The position numbers and the translations under genes are program-made. From JBLNDJ01 sp050261515 (GTDB lineage: Bacteria > Acidobacteriota > Terriglobia > Bryobacterales > Bryobacteraceae), in the NCBI GenBank assembly GCA_050261515.1, contig JBLNDJ010000052.1:62001-126000 (forward strand): 64,000 nt of DNA, given 5' to 3'. Positions 31,394-40,405 of this stretch are shown in pieces (positions within the stretch are counted from its first letter, which is position 1; every line of letters begins with the position of its first letter). The notes beneath the pieces are model-generated. The model searched no databases. It saw only the letters and a program-made list of their open reading frames with translations, and had not been told where the DNA came from.

Positions 31394-32944
31394 TTACTCC
31401 GTCTCGTCCAGGACCTCGATCGTATTCACCATCGCGTAATTGCGTCTCGGCGTGAACGTCAAATGCAGCTTTCCGTCTTCCCTGGGCTGAAGGCCGTGGA
31501 AGGTCTTTATGAGCACCTTTCCCGCGCCGCCGGCTTCTTTATAGACGTCCAGGCTCTTCACCAGCGGCATGCCGTTGCAGTCCACGTCGAAGATACGCGA
31601 GCCGGCGCCGCCTCCGCCCGGCAAGGTCGGGCCGAACCAGGTCTCCGCAAAACCGAGCTTCACCGCGTAGGTGCCGTGCGCCACCGGAATCAGGTAATCG
31701 AACGTGCCGTAGCGCTCGGAGCTGAACAGGTCCGGGTCCTCGGTGCCGCTGACGGCGTCGCGCCGCAGGATGATCGAGCCGCCGCGATACCAGCGGTCAG
31801 GCGGCCAGAGCAGGCCGGCATGGTCGGTGTAGAAATACTCCCGCGTCGAGATGCGAATGGGCTGCATGCGGTTGCGTATGCCCGGCGTGATCTCGATGGC
31901 GTTGACGAACGAGAACTCCGCGCCCGGATGGAATTCCAGGTGTAGCTTGCCGTCGCCGGCGGGCGAGATGTTCTTGAACACGCGCACGTCGGCGGTCGAG
32001 CTCGTGGCGCCGTCGGCGGCAAAGTTGAGCTTCAGGACGTTGGCCGTGCCATTGATCGACACATAGACTTCGAACGCCCCGGCGGGCTGGTCGGTGAGCG
32101 TCCACGGCGCGAGGCTCTGGGCGAAATGCAGCCGCATCTCATAGACCCCGGGCTTCAGCGGGATGTCGTACTTGAAGTCGCCGGCGCGGTAGAAGCGGTA
32201 GAGGGTCGGGTCCGGCGTCCGCGCGATGATCTGCCGGGGCGCTTCCGCCGCGTGCCCTCCCGTGAAGTAGCGGTCGCCGCGCCAGACATTCCCCAGGCGG
32301 TCGACATGGAAGGCCCGCGGATAGCCCGCCAGGATGCGAACCTCGGCGCCCGTATCGAGCGGCGCAAACGGCTCTTGCGCGAGCGGACGGGCCGCCGGGC
32401 CCGCGGACTGTTTAGCGGGGGCCACGCCCGAGTCCCGCCTCCAGACAAGCCACGCCGCCGCGATGACGAGAATGCCGATGATCGCCAGGATCGCCGCCAT
32501 GAGCCATAAGGAACGCCGGCCGCCGCCCGGGACGGCCGGCGGCTCGAACGGCACGGCCTCGTGGACGATCCGCGTGAGCGTCTCGGACTCCGGCTGGATC
32601 GCCTCGGCCTCCACAGTTTCAAACCTCGGGATGTACTGGCCCGGGTCTATTGCGATTCGCAGCGAGTGCCGGCTGCCCTCGGACTCGTAGAACTGCCGCA
32701 GCTTCTTCCGGACCCGCGACACCTCCACCCGGACGATCGAGTTCTCCCGCTGGTCGAAATCGGTCTTCCTGCCCAGCGCCTCGACGGCGATCTGATGCTC
32801 CTTGAGCGGCTCAGAATTGCCCGAGAAGTGGTACTCGCACAAGTACCGCAACAGGCGGGATTGATTCGGCGCCTTTCGGAAAATTGCGGAACTGAGGACC
32901 TCCTCCAGTTCGGCGCGCTGCTGGTCAACGTCCGTGAAATCCAC
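31394..32944 (-). CDS. Membrane one-component regulator: winged-helix-like domain, TM helix, two malectin domains
   Basis: 516 residues, GTG start with GGTGGAG upstream. Residues 20-105 (QSRLLRYLCEYHF, QIAVEALGRKTDF, SIVRVEVSRVRKKLRQFYES) match the winged-helix-like N-terminal domain found on many acidobacterial membrane regulators. One transmembrane helix spans about 145-168. The periplasmic part holds two malectin-like domains (about 205-355 and 360-510); both have paired lines such as WRGDRYFTGG / WYRGGSIILRR and end with a FVNAIEI / MVNTIEV strand. Malectin domains bind carbohydrate, so this looks like a CadC-type sensor of an extracytoplasmic glycan. It is divergent from the third TonB receptor gene, its likely target. 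Confidence 0.82.
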   Translation of the reverse strand: MDFTDVDQQRAELEEVLSSAIFRKAPNQSRLLRYLCEYHFSGNSEPLKEHQIAVEALGRKTDFDQRENSIVRVEVSRVRKKLRQFYESEGSRHSLRIAIDPGQYIPRFETVEAEAIQPESETLTRIVHEAVPFEPPAVPGGGRRSLWLMAAILAIIGILVIAAAWLVWRRDSGVAPAKQSAGPAARPLAQEPFAPLDTGAEVRILAGYPRAFHVDRLGNVWRGDRYFTGGHAAEAPRQIIARTPDPTLYRFYRAGDFKYDIPLKPGVYEMRLHFAQSLAPWTLTDQPAGAFEVYVSINGTANVLKLNFAADGATSSTADVRVFKNISPAGDGKLHLEFHPGAEFSFVNAIEITPGIRNRMQPIRISTREYFYTDHAGLLWPPDRWYRGGSIILRRDAVSGTEDPDLFSSERYGTFDYLIPVAHGTYAVKLGFAETWFGPTLPGGGGAGSRIFDVDCNGMPLVKSLDVYKEAGGAGKVLIKTFHGLQPREDGKLHLTFTPRRNYAMVNTIEVLDETE

Positions 32945-32982
32945 TCAATCCAACTCCACCTTTGTGAATCCGGAACTCTCAC

Positions 32983-33003
32983 ATTATACAGCGTTACAAC
33001 GCT
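32983..33003 (-). promoter_or_regulatory. -10 box and inverted repeat in the regulator's own promoter
   Basis: On the minus strand a perfect TATAAT lies at 32988-32983, about 40 bases before the GTG start. Directly upstream of it, AGCGTT and AACGCT form an inverted repeat with a 2-bp gap (32990-33003). No good -35 box is seen, as is usual for promoters that need an activator. The repeat is a candidate autoregulatory site. Confidence 0.5.
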
Positions 33004-33078
33004 ACAAGTAGCGCCTCCCGACGCAACAGTAAACCTAGTTGTAGCTAATAGACTGCATCTACTGTCCCCCCGGTTCCG

Positions 33079-33084
33079 TATAAT
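33079..33084 (+). promoter_or_regulatory. -10 box of the third TonB receptor gene
   Basis: TATAAT is perfect, about 100 bases before the ATG at 33184. No -35 box with proper spacing is present (best nearby TGCATC at 19 bp), which would fit activation by the divergent malectin regulator. Confidence 0.5.
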
Positions 33085-33183
33085 CAGACCCGCTGAAAGG
33101 GTCTTGCCGTTTTCGACGGATGTGGATGTGTGGCGCGCGCGGAGCGGCAAGTGTGCGGTGTTTTGCTAAGGGAGAAATCATCA

Positions 33184-36100
33184 ATGTCGAAGACATGCAT
33201 CTGCCTTTTGCTGCTGGCGCTATTGTCGGTGCCGGTGGCATTCGCGCAATCCATGGCGGGAACGCTCACGGGAACAGTGACGGACGCCTCAGGCGCCGTC
33301 ATCCCGAACGCGAACGTCACGGCGCGAAATGAAAGCTCCGGCGATCTCCGGAAGACGGTCACCAACGGCGAAGGATATTTCACGATCTCCTCTCTGCCGG
33401 CGGCGACCTACACGCTTACGGCCGAGTCGGGCGGATTCGGAAAGTGGGAACGCACCGGCCTGGTTCTGAACGGAGGCGACAAGAGGAACGTCACTGTGAC
33501 GTTGACGGTCGCCACGAGCACGGTGCAGGTAGACGTCGTTTCGACCGCCGCCGAAGTGGCGACCGTCGATAGCGGCGAAAGAGCGCAGCTCATTACGGCC
33601 AACCAGATCCAAAACCTGGCGATTGCCGGACGCAACGCGGCCGAGCTGGTGAAGATCCTGCCCGGCGCGCTGCTCACCGCCAACAACGGCCAGAACAAGC
33701 CGGCGTATTCCGGCGAAGTGGTCGGCATCAACGCCGCCAGCCTGGCCGGAAACGCGGGCGGCCTCGGCGGCACCAACATCAACGGCTCTTCGGTGGACAT
33801 CAGCCAGGACGGCGCCCATACGAACGACCCGGGCGCTCCGGGCAGTGCGACGCCGGTCAACCCCAATACCGAGATGGTCCAGGAAGTGAAGGTCTCTACT
33901 GCCAGCTTCGGGGCGGAAAACGCCAAGGGGCCGGTGGTCATGAACACGGTCTCGAAATCGGGCGGCCGCGACTTCCACGGCACGGGCTACCTCTACGCGA
34001 AAAACGGCGTGCTCAACGCCAACGAATGGATAAACAACACCGCTGACATTCCGAAGCCCGAGAGCAGCTACTATTTTCCGGGCGCGAACCTCGGCGGGCC
34101 GGTCCTGATCCCCGGAACAAGGTTCAATAAAGACCGCAACAAACTCTTCTTTTTCGAGGGATTCGAATACTACAAGCAGACCATCGACGGCGGCGTGATG
34201 CGCGCCTTCGTTCCGACTGAAGACATGCGGAAGGGTGACTTCAGCAAAGTCAACACCTACGGCCCGCTCCAGGGCAACCTCGGCACGGTGCCGAATTTCC
34301 CCGGCGGCATCATCCCTCAATCCGCCATCGATCCGGGCGGGCAGGTTCTCATAAACCTGTACCCGATGCCGAACGCCGACCCGCTCACCAACAACGGGTA
34401 CAACTACAAGAACTCTCTGGTGGCGACACAGAACTCCTGGCAGTCGCTGAGCCGCGTGGATTACAGCGTGAGCGACTCCACCAAGATCTTCGTCCGCTAC
34501 AACATCCAGCGCGAGCTGCAGAACAACCCGACCGGCTTGTGGGGCACGACAGGCTCGGACAACCAGATTCCCTACCCCACCAACATCAAGGGAAACAACG
34601 CCTCCGACGCCGTCGCGGGCAGCCTGGTTCACGTCTTCTCGCCCAGTATGACCAGCGAGACCACGTTCGGCTACACCAAGATCAACTTCCCCAACGAGCC
34701 CGAAGATCCGTCGAAGCTCCTGAAGTCGGAAGCGAACTATCCGTACAAAGGCATCTACAACACGTCGAAGTCGCTGCCCGTCGTCATGGACGGCTGGAGC
34801 GGCGGTATGCCGTCGCTCGGAACCGCGGGCTACAGCTACAACCCGAGACTGGACGCTGTCAAGGGCATCACGACCTTCGGAGAGAACCTCGCCAAGGTCT
34901 ACCGCACGCACACGCTGAAATTCGGCGCGTATTTCGAGCAGGTCTACAACCGCCAGGACAACTGGAACCAGAGCAACGGAACGATCTCGTTCAGCCCCTG
35001 GAATTCGGCGACGGGCAACAACTACGCCGACCTTCTCACGGGCACCGGTTTCAGCTACACCGAGCAGAAACTGCCGCCGCAGAGCAACATCGGGCAGCGC
35101 ATTCTCGACTTCTACGCGCAGGATAGCTGGAAGGTCACGCGCAGGCTGACCCTCGAGTTCGGCATGCGGTTCCAGCACCTGCCGGGCGCCTACGACCGCG
35201 GCGGCGACGGGATGGCGATCTTCGACCCGACGCTGTACAACAACGACCCCGCGGCGCTCTCGGACCGCACGGGCCTGACGTGGCACAAGATCAACTCGAA
35301 AATCCCGCTTTCGGGCGCGGATTCGCGGCTGTTCTTCTACTCGCCGCGGTTCGGCATGGCGTGGGACATCTTCGGCACCGCGAAGACCGTGATGCGCGGC
35401 GGCTGGGGCAAGTTCCGTTCGATGAACGGCATGAACGGCGGCTTCTACGTCAACCCGTGGAACACAGCCGTGGGCGGGCAGAGCTTCAGCTGCGGCTACC
35501 CCGACGAGCGGTGCCCCACCCTCGCCAGCATTGACGCCATCGGCGCCACGTACACTCCGGACAAGCCCGGCCTCGGCAATGCCGACGTGATGGACCCGAA
35601 CAACGACGAGCAGCCGCTGACCACCAGTTACAACTTCACCATCGCCCAGGTGCTGCCGCATTCCATCGTGTTCGAGGCCGCCTACGTGGGCAACCAGAGC
35701 AAGTACGGCATGGCGAACATGGACATCAACGCGGTGCCCATCGGCGCGATGACCAACGACCCGACCGGAAACCAGGATTCCTACCGGCCGCGGACCAACT
35801 ACCAGGCCATCAACCAGGCGATGTCGTTCATCAAGTCCGATTACAACTCGCTACAACTCAGCGCGACGCGGAATGTGGGCCGTGTATCGCTGCAAACGAA
35901 CTACACGTTCTCGAAGCAGATGGGCAGCAACGGCAACAGTGCGGTCCTGCCGAATTGGGGCCAGGATTACTACTGGGGCGTTCTGCCGGCCAACCGCGCC
36001 CACGGTTTCAACGCGGCGTATAGCGTCGAGCTGCCGAACTTTGTTCACGGCAGGGGCTTCGCGAAGGTCCTGGCCAACGGCTGGCAGGTTTCCGGCATTA

Positions 36101-36585
36101 CACAGATCCAGAGCGGAGCCGATGTACGCGCCGCATCCTCGAACACCACTCACATGAACGCTTCGAGGCCGAACGTCAACGGCATCAGCGAGCTGGGGAC
36201 GCCCGGGTTCACACCGCAGGCCGTGCTGTTGTGCGACCCGCGGTCGAACCTGAAGCCGGGGCAGTACGTGAACGGAGCCTGCTACGGTGCTCCGCCCTTG
36301 AACGGGATCGGCACGGGCGCATTTCCGTACGTTCCCGGCCCGGCATACGTGGGCAGCGACCTGTCGTTGTTCAAGAACTTCGCCGTCAGCGAGCGCCAGA
36401 AGCTGCAGCTTCGCTTCTCGGCGTTCAACTTCCTGAATCACCCGCTAAGGTCGTTCCGCGGAAGCGATTCGAACCTGAACCTGTCGTTCGACGCCGAAGG
36501 GAACATGACCAATCCGAGATTCGGCTACGCCGACACCAAGTTCGGCCACCGGATCATCGAACTGGCCGTGAAGTATTATTTCTAG
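33184..36585 (+). CDS. Oar-like TonB-dependent receptor with carboxypeptidase-regulatory-like domain (third copy)
   Basis: 1133 residues from the ATG at 33184, with GGGAG nine bases upstream. A signal peptide (MSKTCICLLLLALLSVPVAFA) precedes the regulatory-like domain (about 25-110, GTLTGTVTDASGAVIPNANV). The plug includes INGSSVDISQDGAHTNDPG and NTVSKSGGRDFHG, and the barrel ends in ELAVKYYF, with a terminal aromatic residue. It shares the plan of the other two receptors but has a distinct barrel. The divergent malectin regulator suggests that its ligand is a carbohydrate. The TPR gene downstream starts 55 bp later. Confidence 0.9.
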   Translation: MSKTCICLLLLALLSVPVAFAQSMAGTLTGTVTDASGAVIPNANVTARNESSGDLRKTVTNGEGYFTISSLPAATYTLTAESGGFGKWERTGLVLNGGDKRNVTVTLTVATSTVQVDVVSTAAEVATVDSGERAQLITANQIQNLAIAGRNAAELVKILPGALLTANNGQNKPAYSGEVVGINAASLAGNAGGLGGTNINGSSVDISQDGAHTNDPGAPGSATPVNPNTEMVQEVKVSTASFGAENAKGPVVMNTVSKSGGRDFHGTGYLYAKNGVLNANEWINNTADIPKPESSYYFPGANLGGPVLIPGTRFNKDRNKLFFFEGFEYYKQTIDGGVMRAFVPTEDMRKGDFSKVNTYGPLQGNLGTVPNFPGGIIPQSAIDPGGQVLINLYPMPNADPLTNNGYNYKNSLVATQNSWQSLSRVDYSVSDSTKIFVRYNIQRELQNNPTGLWGTTGSDNQIPYPTNIKGNNASDAVAGSLVHVFSPSMTSETTFGYTKINFPNEPEDPSKLLKSEANYPYKGIYNTSKSLPVVMDGWSGGMPSLGTAGYSYNPRLDAVKGITTFGENLAKVYRTHTLKFGAYFEQVYNRQDNWNQSNGTISFSPWNSATGNNYADLLTGTGFSYTEQKLPPQSNIGQRILDFYAQDSWKVTRRLTLEFGMRFQHLPGAYDRGGDGMAIFDPTLYNNDPAALSDRTGLTWHKINSKIPLSGADSRLFFYSPRFGMAWDIFGTAKTVMRGGWGKFRSMNGMNGGFYVNPWNTAVGGQSFSCGYPDERCPTLASIDAIGATYTPDKPGLGNADVMDPNNDEQPLTTSYNFTIAQVLPHSIVFEAAYVGNQSKYGMANMDINAVPIGAMTNDPTGNQDSYRPRTNYQAINQAMSFIKSDYNSLQLSATRNVGRVSLQTNYTFSKQMGSNGNSAVLPNWGQDYYWGVLPANRAHGFNAAYSVELPNFVHGRGFAKVLANGWQVSGITQIQSGADVRAASSNTTHMNASRPNVNGISELGTPGFTPQAVLLCDPRSNLKPGQYVNGACYGAPPLNGIGTGAFPYVPGPAYVGSDLSLFKNFAVSERQKLQLRFSAFNFLNHPLRSFRGSDSNLNLSFDAEGNMTNPRFGYADTKFGHRIIELAVKYYF

Positions 36586-36640
36586 AAGTACTGGATGGGG
36601 TGGCCCGCCCTGGGCCGCCCCATCTATACTGCAACATGCA

Positions 36641-38227
36641 GTGCTGATTCTCGCGGTTTTCTCCCTCATTGCCTCATCGGCGGCGGCGCAGGACGGCCAG
36701 CGCCTGTGGTCCCTCGGAACGTCGCTCTTCGGCCAGGACCGTTTTCCGGAAGCGGCGGCGGCGCTCACGCGCCTCGTCTCGACGGCGCAGAAGCCCGGGC
36801 CCGCTTACGCGCTGCTCGCGCTGTGCGAGTACGAGACGCGCGACTACGAGAAATCGGCGGCGCACTTCCGCCAGTGGGTCCAGGCGGGGGCTCCGGGGCC
36901 AAAAGAGCTGATTACGGCAGCGAATTTCCGCCGCGCGCTGCTGTTCACTCGCGAAGGCCGGTACGACGAAGCGCTCGCGCTGCTGCGCGCCGCGGCCTCC
37001 GGCGGCGATGGCGGGCCCGAGCTAACCGAGGCCCTGGGGCTGGCCTTGCTTCACATCCCGAGCCTGCCCGAAGAGTATCCGCCGTCCCTGCGCGAGTCCG
37101 TTTGGCGCGCGGGCAAAGGGAAATTCCGGGGGCAGGTGCGGCCGCCCGCTCCGCCGGCGGTGGCGCCGAGGCGAACATCCTCTTTGCCTCAATTGAGCTT
37201 CGAGCAGGCGTCGCGGCGGGCCGAAGAACTGCGGCAGGCGGGCAGCACGGAGGAGGCGATCCCGCTCTATCTGCGCGCGCTCGAGCTTCAGCCGTCGTGG
37301 AAGGAAGGGCTCTGGTACGCGAGCACGCTGCTTTATGAGAAGGAGCGCTACCCCGAAGCACGCGACCTGCTGCGCCGGTTCGTGGCGCACGAGCCTTCTG
37401 CCGGTCCGGGCTGGACCCTGCTCGGCCTGAGCGAGTTCCAGTCGCGCGAATACGCCCGTGCGCTCGCGCATTTGCAGCGCGGCCTGGACCTGGGGATCGC
37501 GGACCGCAAGGACATGACGCGTTCGGCGTACCACTTCGTGGCCATGCTGCTCACGCGCTTCGAGCGGTTTGACGAGAGCCTCGACCTGCTGGTCCGCATG
37601 GCGCGCCTCGGCGAGCGCGGCACGCTCATGACGGAGGCCGCCGGGCTGGCGGCGCTGCGCCTGCCGCTGCTGCCCGCCGAGATCGCCTCGGCGCGGCGCG
37701 AGATGGTGCGCCTCACCGGCGCGGCCGTCTGCGCGATGGCGAATTCGCGCAACGACGAAGCTGAGGGCGCGCTCAAGCAACTGGCCGCCGCGTATCCCAA
37801 CGAGCCCGGCGTGCATTTTCTGCTCGGCGCGTTTCTGCTCAGGGACCGTCCGGACGAGGGCATCGCCGAGATCGAGCGCGAACTCGAGATCTCGCCGGAC
37901 CACGTGGCGGCGCGGACGCGGCTCGCCGAGGAATATCTGAAACTGGACAAGCTCGACGAAGCGCGCGCACGCGCGGGAGAGGCCGTGAAACTCGACCCGA
38001 AGTCGTCGCCCGCTCACCTGTGCCTGGGCGAGGTGCTGCTCGCCGCCGGAGACGCGCGCGGGGCGGTCCGCGAACTCGAGACGGCGCGCGAACTGACTCC
38101 GTGGGTGTCGCGCGTGCGGTGGGTGTTGTCGAAGGCCTACACGGCCGCGGGCCGCGGCGCGGACGCCGCACGCGAGGCGGGCGAGGTGGAGAGGCTCAAG
38201 GCAGAGGAGAAGAGACGGCTTTTTTAG
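36641..38227 (+). CDS. Exported TPR-repeat protein
   Basis: 528 residues with a GTG start and an N-terminal signal (MLILAVFSLIASSAAAQ). Two TPR arrays can be seen, about 20-150 and 190-520, separated by a Pro-rich linker (RPPAPPAVAPRR). Typical units are AEELRQAGSTEEAIPLYLRALELQPSW and LDEARARAGEAVKLDPKSSPAHL, though the second is only partly shown here by position. No enzyme domain is visible. It follows the third receptor on the same strand, repeating the receptor-TPR order of the second locus. Its end overlaps the convergent TPR gene by 32 bp. Confidence 0.8.
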   Translation: MLILAVFSLIASSAAAQDGQRLWSLGTSLFGQDRFPEAAAALTRLVSTAQKPGPAYALLALCEYETRDYEKSAAHFRQWVQAGAPGPKELITAANFRRALLFTREGRYDEALALLRAAASGGDGGPELTEALGLALLHIPSLPEEYPPSLRESVWRAGKGKFRGQVRPPAPPAVAPRRTSSLPQLSFEQASRRAEELRQAGSTEEAIPLYLRALELQPSWKEGLWYASTLLYEKERYPEARDLLRRFVAHEPSAGPGWTLLGLSEFQSREYARALAHLQRGLDLGIADRKDMTRSAYHFVAMLLTRFERFDESLDLLVRMARLGERGTLMTEAAGLAALRLPLLPAEIASARREMVRLTGAAVCAMANSRNDEAEGALKQLAAAYPNEPGVHFLLGAFLLRDRPDEGIAEIERELEISPDHVAARTRLAEEYLKLDKLDEARARAGEAVKLDPKSSPAHLCLGEVLLAAGDARGAVRELETARELTPWVSRVRWVLSKAYTAAGRGADAAREAGEVERLKAEEKRRLF

Positions 38228-39290
38228 AAGCGTCCTCTTTCCGCCGGCGCTCCTTCTCATCGAGCTTCAGCACGATTTCACGCTCTCGCCGGCCGTCTTC
38301 CTTCCGGTTCAGGCGGTAATACAGCGCGGCGAGCTGCACGTGCACTTCCTGAAAATCCGGCGCTTCGAGCGCGACTGCCTCGAGATCCTTCCGCGCTTCC
38401 TCGAGCTTTCCGCGCGCCGCGTTCAGCGAACCCATTTGGAACCGGGCCGCGAGGTCCGCCGGACGCAGCCGCACGGCGCGCTCAATACACGCCGCCGCGC
38501 CTTCGAGATCGTTGTCCCGCCGCAGCAGGACCCCGAGCCGCAGGTTCGCGTCGAAGTCGTTCGGGTCCGCCTCGAGCGCCTTGCGGAAGGACGCCTTCGC
38601 GCCTTCGTGGTCGTCGTTCTCCGCCTGCGCGCGGCCGTAGAGCGACCAGATGCCCGGCAGGTTCGGATTCAGCCCGATGGCCTTGCGGATGCCCTCCAGC
38701 GCCTTCTGCTTCTCGCCCGCCGAAAGCTGCGCCGCACCGAGCAGCAGGTTCGCCTCCGCGCTGTCGCCGCGCGCGAGGATGCGGTCGATGACCGCCTGCC
38801 CCCGTTCGATCTGGCCGTCGCGAATGAGCGCGATGCCAAGCAGATAGTCCGCGGCGGGATCTCCGGGCGTGAGCAGCGCGATAACGTCCTTGTTGCGTCC
38901 CAGCCGCAGATAGCAATCGGCCAGGAGGTACGATACGCGGCCGCCCTTGGGCAACTTCTCGAGCTGCGCGGCGGCTTGCGCGAACTCGGCCTGCTTGTAG
39001 AGCGCGAGCGCGAGATTGAGGCGAACCGTGGCGTTGCCGGGATCGCGCTCGAGTGCGAGCCGGTAGTTGGCAACGGCCTCCTGATACCGCCCGAGCCGTG
39101 CGAGCGCGACTCCGAGATTCGACCGCGCCTCGACCACGTCCGGCCGCAGCCGGAGCAGTTCCTCGTACTTCGCGATGGCGCCCGCGAAATCGCCGCTCTC
39201 GGCCAGCCGGACGCCCTCGTTGTAAAGCTGCTCGGGACTGGGCCCCTGCGCCAGCGCCGCAGACAGCAAAACCAGCGACAGGAAGCTCAT
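38196..39290 (-). CDS. Exported TPR-repeat protein
   Basis: 364 residues from the ATG at 39290, which shares one base with the stop of the upstream gene (TGATG). A signal peptide (MSFLSLVLLSAALAQG) is followed by about nine TPR units that fill the protein, for example AIAKYEELLRLRPDVVEA, AVANYRLALERDPGNATV and AKASFRKALEADPNDFDA. The C-terminus is strongly basic and charged. It is translationally coupled to the DUF1080 gene. Its role is probably as a scaffold in the periplasm; no specific partner can be read from the sequence. Confidence 0.82.
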   Translation of the reverse strand: MSFLSLVLLSAALAQGPSPEQLYNEGVRLAESGDFAGAIAKYEELLRLRPDVVEARSNLGVALARLGRYQEAVANYRLALERDPGNATVRLNLALALYKQAEFAQAAAQLEKLPKGGRVSYLLADCYLRLGRNKDVIALLTPGDPAADYLLGIALIRDGQIERGQAVIDRILARGDSAEANLLLGAAQLSAGEKQKALEGIRKAIGLNPNLPGIWSLYGRAQAENDDHEGAKASFRKALEADPNDFDANLRLGVLLRRDNDLEGAAACIERAVRLRPADLAARFQMGSLNAARGKLEEARKDLEAVALEAPDFQEVHVQLAALYYRLNRKEDGRREREIVLKLDEKERRRKEDASKKAVSSPLP

Positions 39291-39934
39291 CACCGCAGCT
39301 TCTTCAGCGCGACTTCCTTGAAGAACACCACATCGTGCTCGCCGTGGTTCTGCAAGCCGAAGTAGCCCTCTATCGGCCGCGGCCCGCGGAGCGGCTCGAA
39401 GTCGAATTTGCGCGGGCCCACGGGCTGACCTTCGGTGTAATCGGTGACCTTCACGCCGTTGACCCAAACGACGGTTCGCGGCCCGTCGAGCGTGATCTCC
39501 ATCGTGTTCCACTCGGGGCCGGGCTTGCCGGGCCTCGCCATCGCTTTCGTCAGCGAGTACAGCGTCCCGGTCGCGTGGTAATCGGTCTCGTTCGACTTCT
39601 CCGGCTCGTTGTCGATCTGGACTTCGTAGCCGTAGTGCACCGGCATCCACTCCTCGCGCGGCTCGATCGGGATGCGGATGAACACACCCGAGTTATCGTT
39701 GCGGTCGCGCATGCGGAAGACCACGCGGATGACGCAGTCCCGGACCTTGCCTTCTTTCCAATAAAGCAGGCCCATGCCGCCGCGCGTGCGGATCAGACCG
39801 TCTTCGACCACCATCGAGCCCGGGCCGACGTGCTGCCACCCGGTCAGGTCCTTTCCGTTGAACAGTTGCCGCCACTCGCCCTTGGCGGGGGCGGCCGCCA
39901 GTACTGCCGAGCATAGGAACCAACGCCGTTGCAC
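39290..39934 (-). CDS. DUF1080 (3-keto-disaccharide hydrolase-like) exported protein
   Basis: 214 residues from a GTG at 39934 that has AGGAGG about ten bases upstream; a longer form from 39982 is possible. A short signal (RRWFLCSAVLAAAPA) precedes the single concanavalin-like beta-sandwich: WRQLFNGKDLTGWQHV at the start, NSGVFIRIP, YEVQIDNE and the closing GYFGLQNHGEHDVVFFKEV are the standard DUF1080 landmarks. Some members hydrolyse 3-keto-glycosides. It is the first gene of a two-gene unit with the TPR protein. Confidence 0.85.
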   Translation of the reverse strand: MQRRWFLCSAVLAAAPAKGEWRQLFNGKDLTGWQHVGPGSMVVEDGLIRTRGGMGLLYWKEGKVRDCVIRVVFRMRDRNDNSGVFIRIPIEPREEWMPVHYGYEVQIDNEPEKSNETDYHATGTLYSLTKAMARPGKPGPEWNTMEITLDGPRTVVWVNGVKVTDYTEGQPVGPRKFDFEPLRGPRPIEGYFGLQNHGEHDVVFFKEVALKKLR

Positions 39935-39999
39935 TTTTCGAAGTCCTCCTGAAATACGCGACTTCAATTCTATCTCCCGCATCCAACCAGAAGGGTACG

Positions 40000-40392
40000 A
40001 TGGACAAGACCGACGCCGATTGGAAGCGAGAGCTTTCGCCGGAGGAGTACGAAGTAACCCGGCGCAAAGGGACCGAGCGCGCGTTCACCGGCCGCTACTG
40101 GGACCATCACGAGCCGGGCCGTTACCGCTGCGTGTGCTGCGGCGCCGAACTGTTCCGTTCCGGCGAGAAGTTCGATTCCGGCTGTGGATGGCCGAGCTTC
40201 ACGGCGCCCGCCAGCGAAGCGAACGTCCGCACCACGCGCGATACGAGCCATTTCATGGAGCGCGTCGAGGTGCTGTGCAGCAAATGCGATGCGCACCTCG
40301 GGCACGTGTTCCCGGACGGCCCCGCGCCCGGCGGCCTGCGCTACTGCATCAACTCCGCGGCTCTCCGGTTCGAACCCAAGCCCGACGAATGA
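40000..40392 (+). CDS. msrB: Peptide methionine (R)-S-oxide reductase MsrB
   Basis: 130 residues, the usual length. The zinc site is Cys44-Cys47 and Cys93-Cys96. The catalytic Cys116 lies in the RYCINSAAL motif, and GCGWPSF at 61-67 supplies the second conserved Cys. The enzyme reduces methionine-R-sulfoxide in proteins, with thioredoxin as electron donor. No signal peptide is present, so it acts in the cytoplasm. It starts a plus-strand run with a sorbosone-dehydrogenase-like gene and an fRMsr-like GAF gene, which links two methionine sulfoxide systems. Confidence 0.95.
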   Translation: MDKTDADWKRELSPEEYEVTRRKGTERAFTGRYWDHHEPGRYRCVCCGAELFRSGEKFDSGCGWPSFTAPASEANVRTTRDTSHFMERVEVLCSKCDAHLGHVFPDGPAPGGLRYCINSAALRFEPKPDE

Positions 40393-40405
40393 GGTCACAC
40401 TCCCG

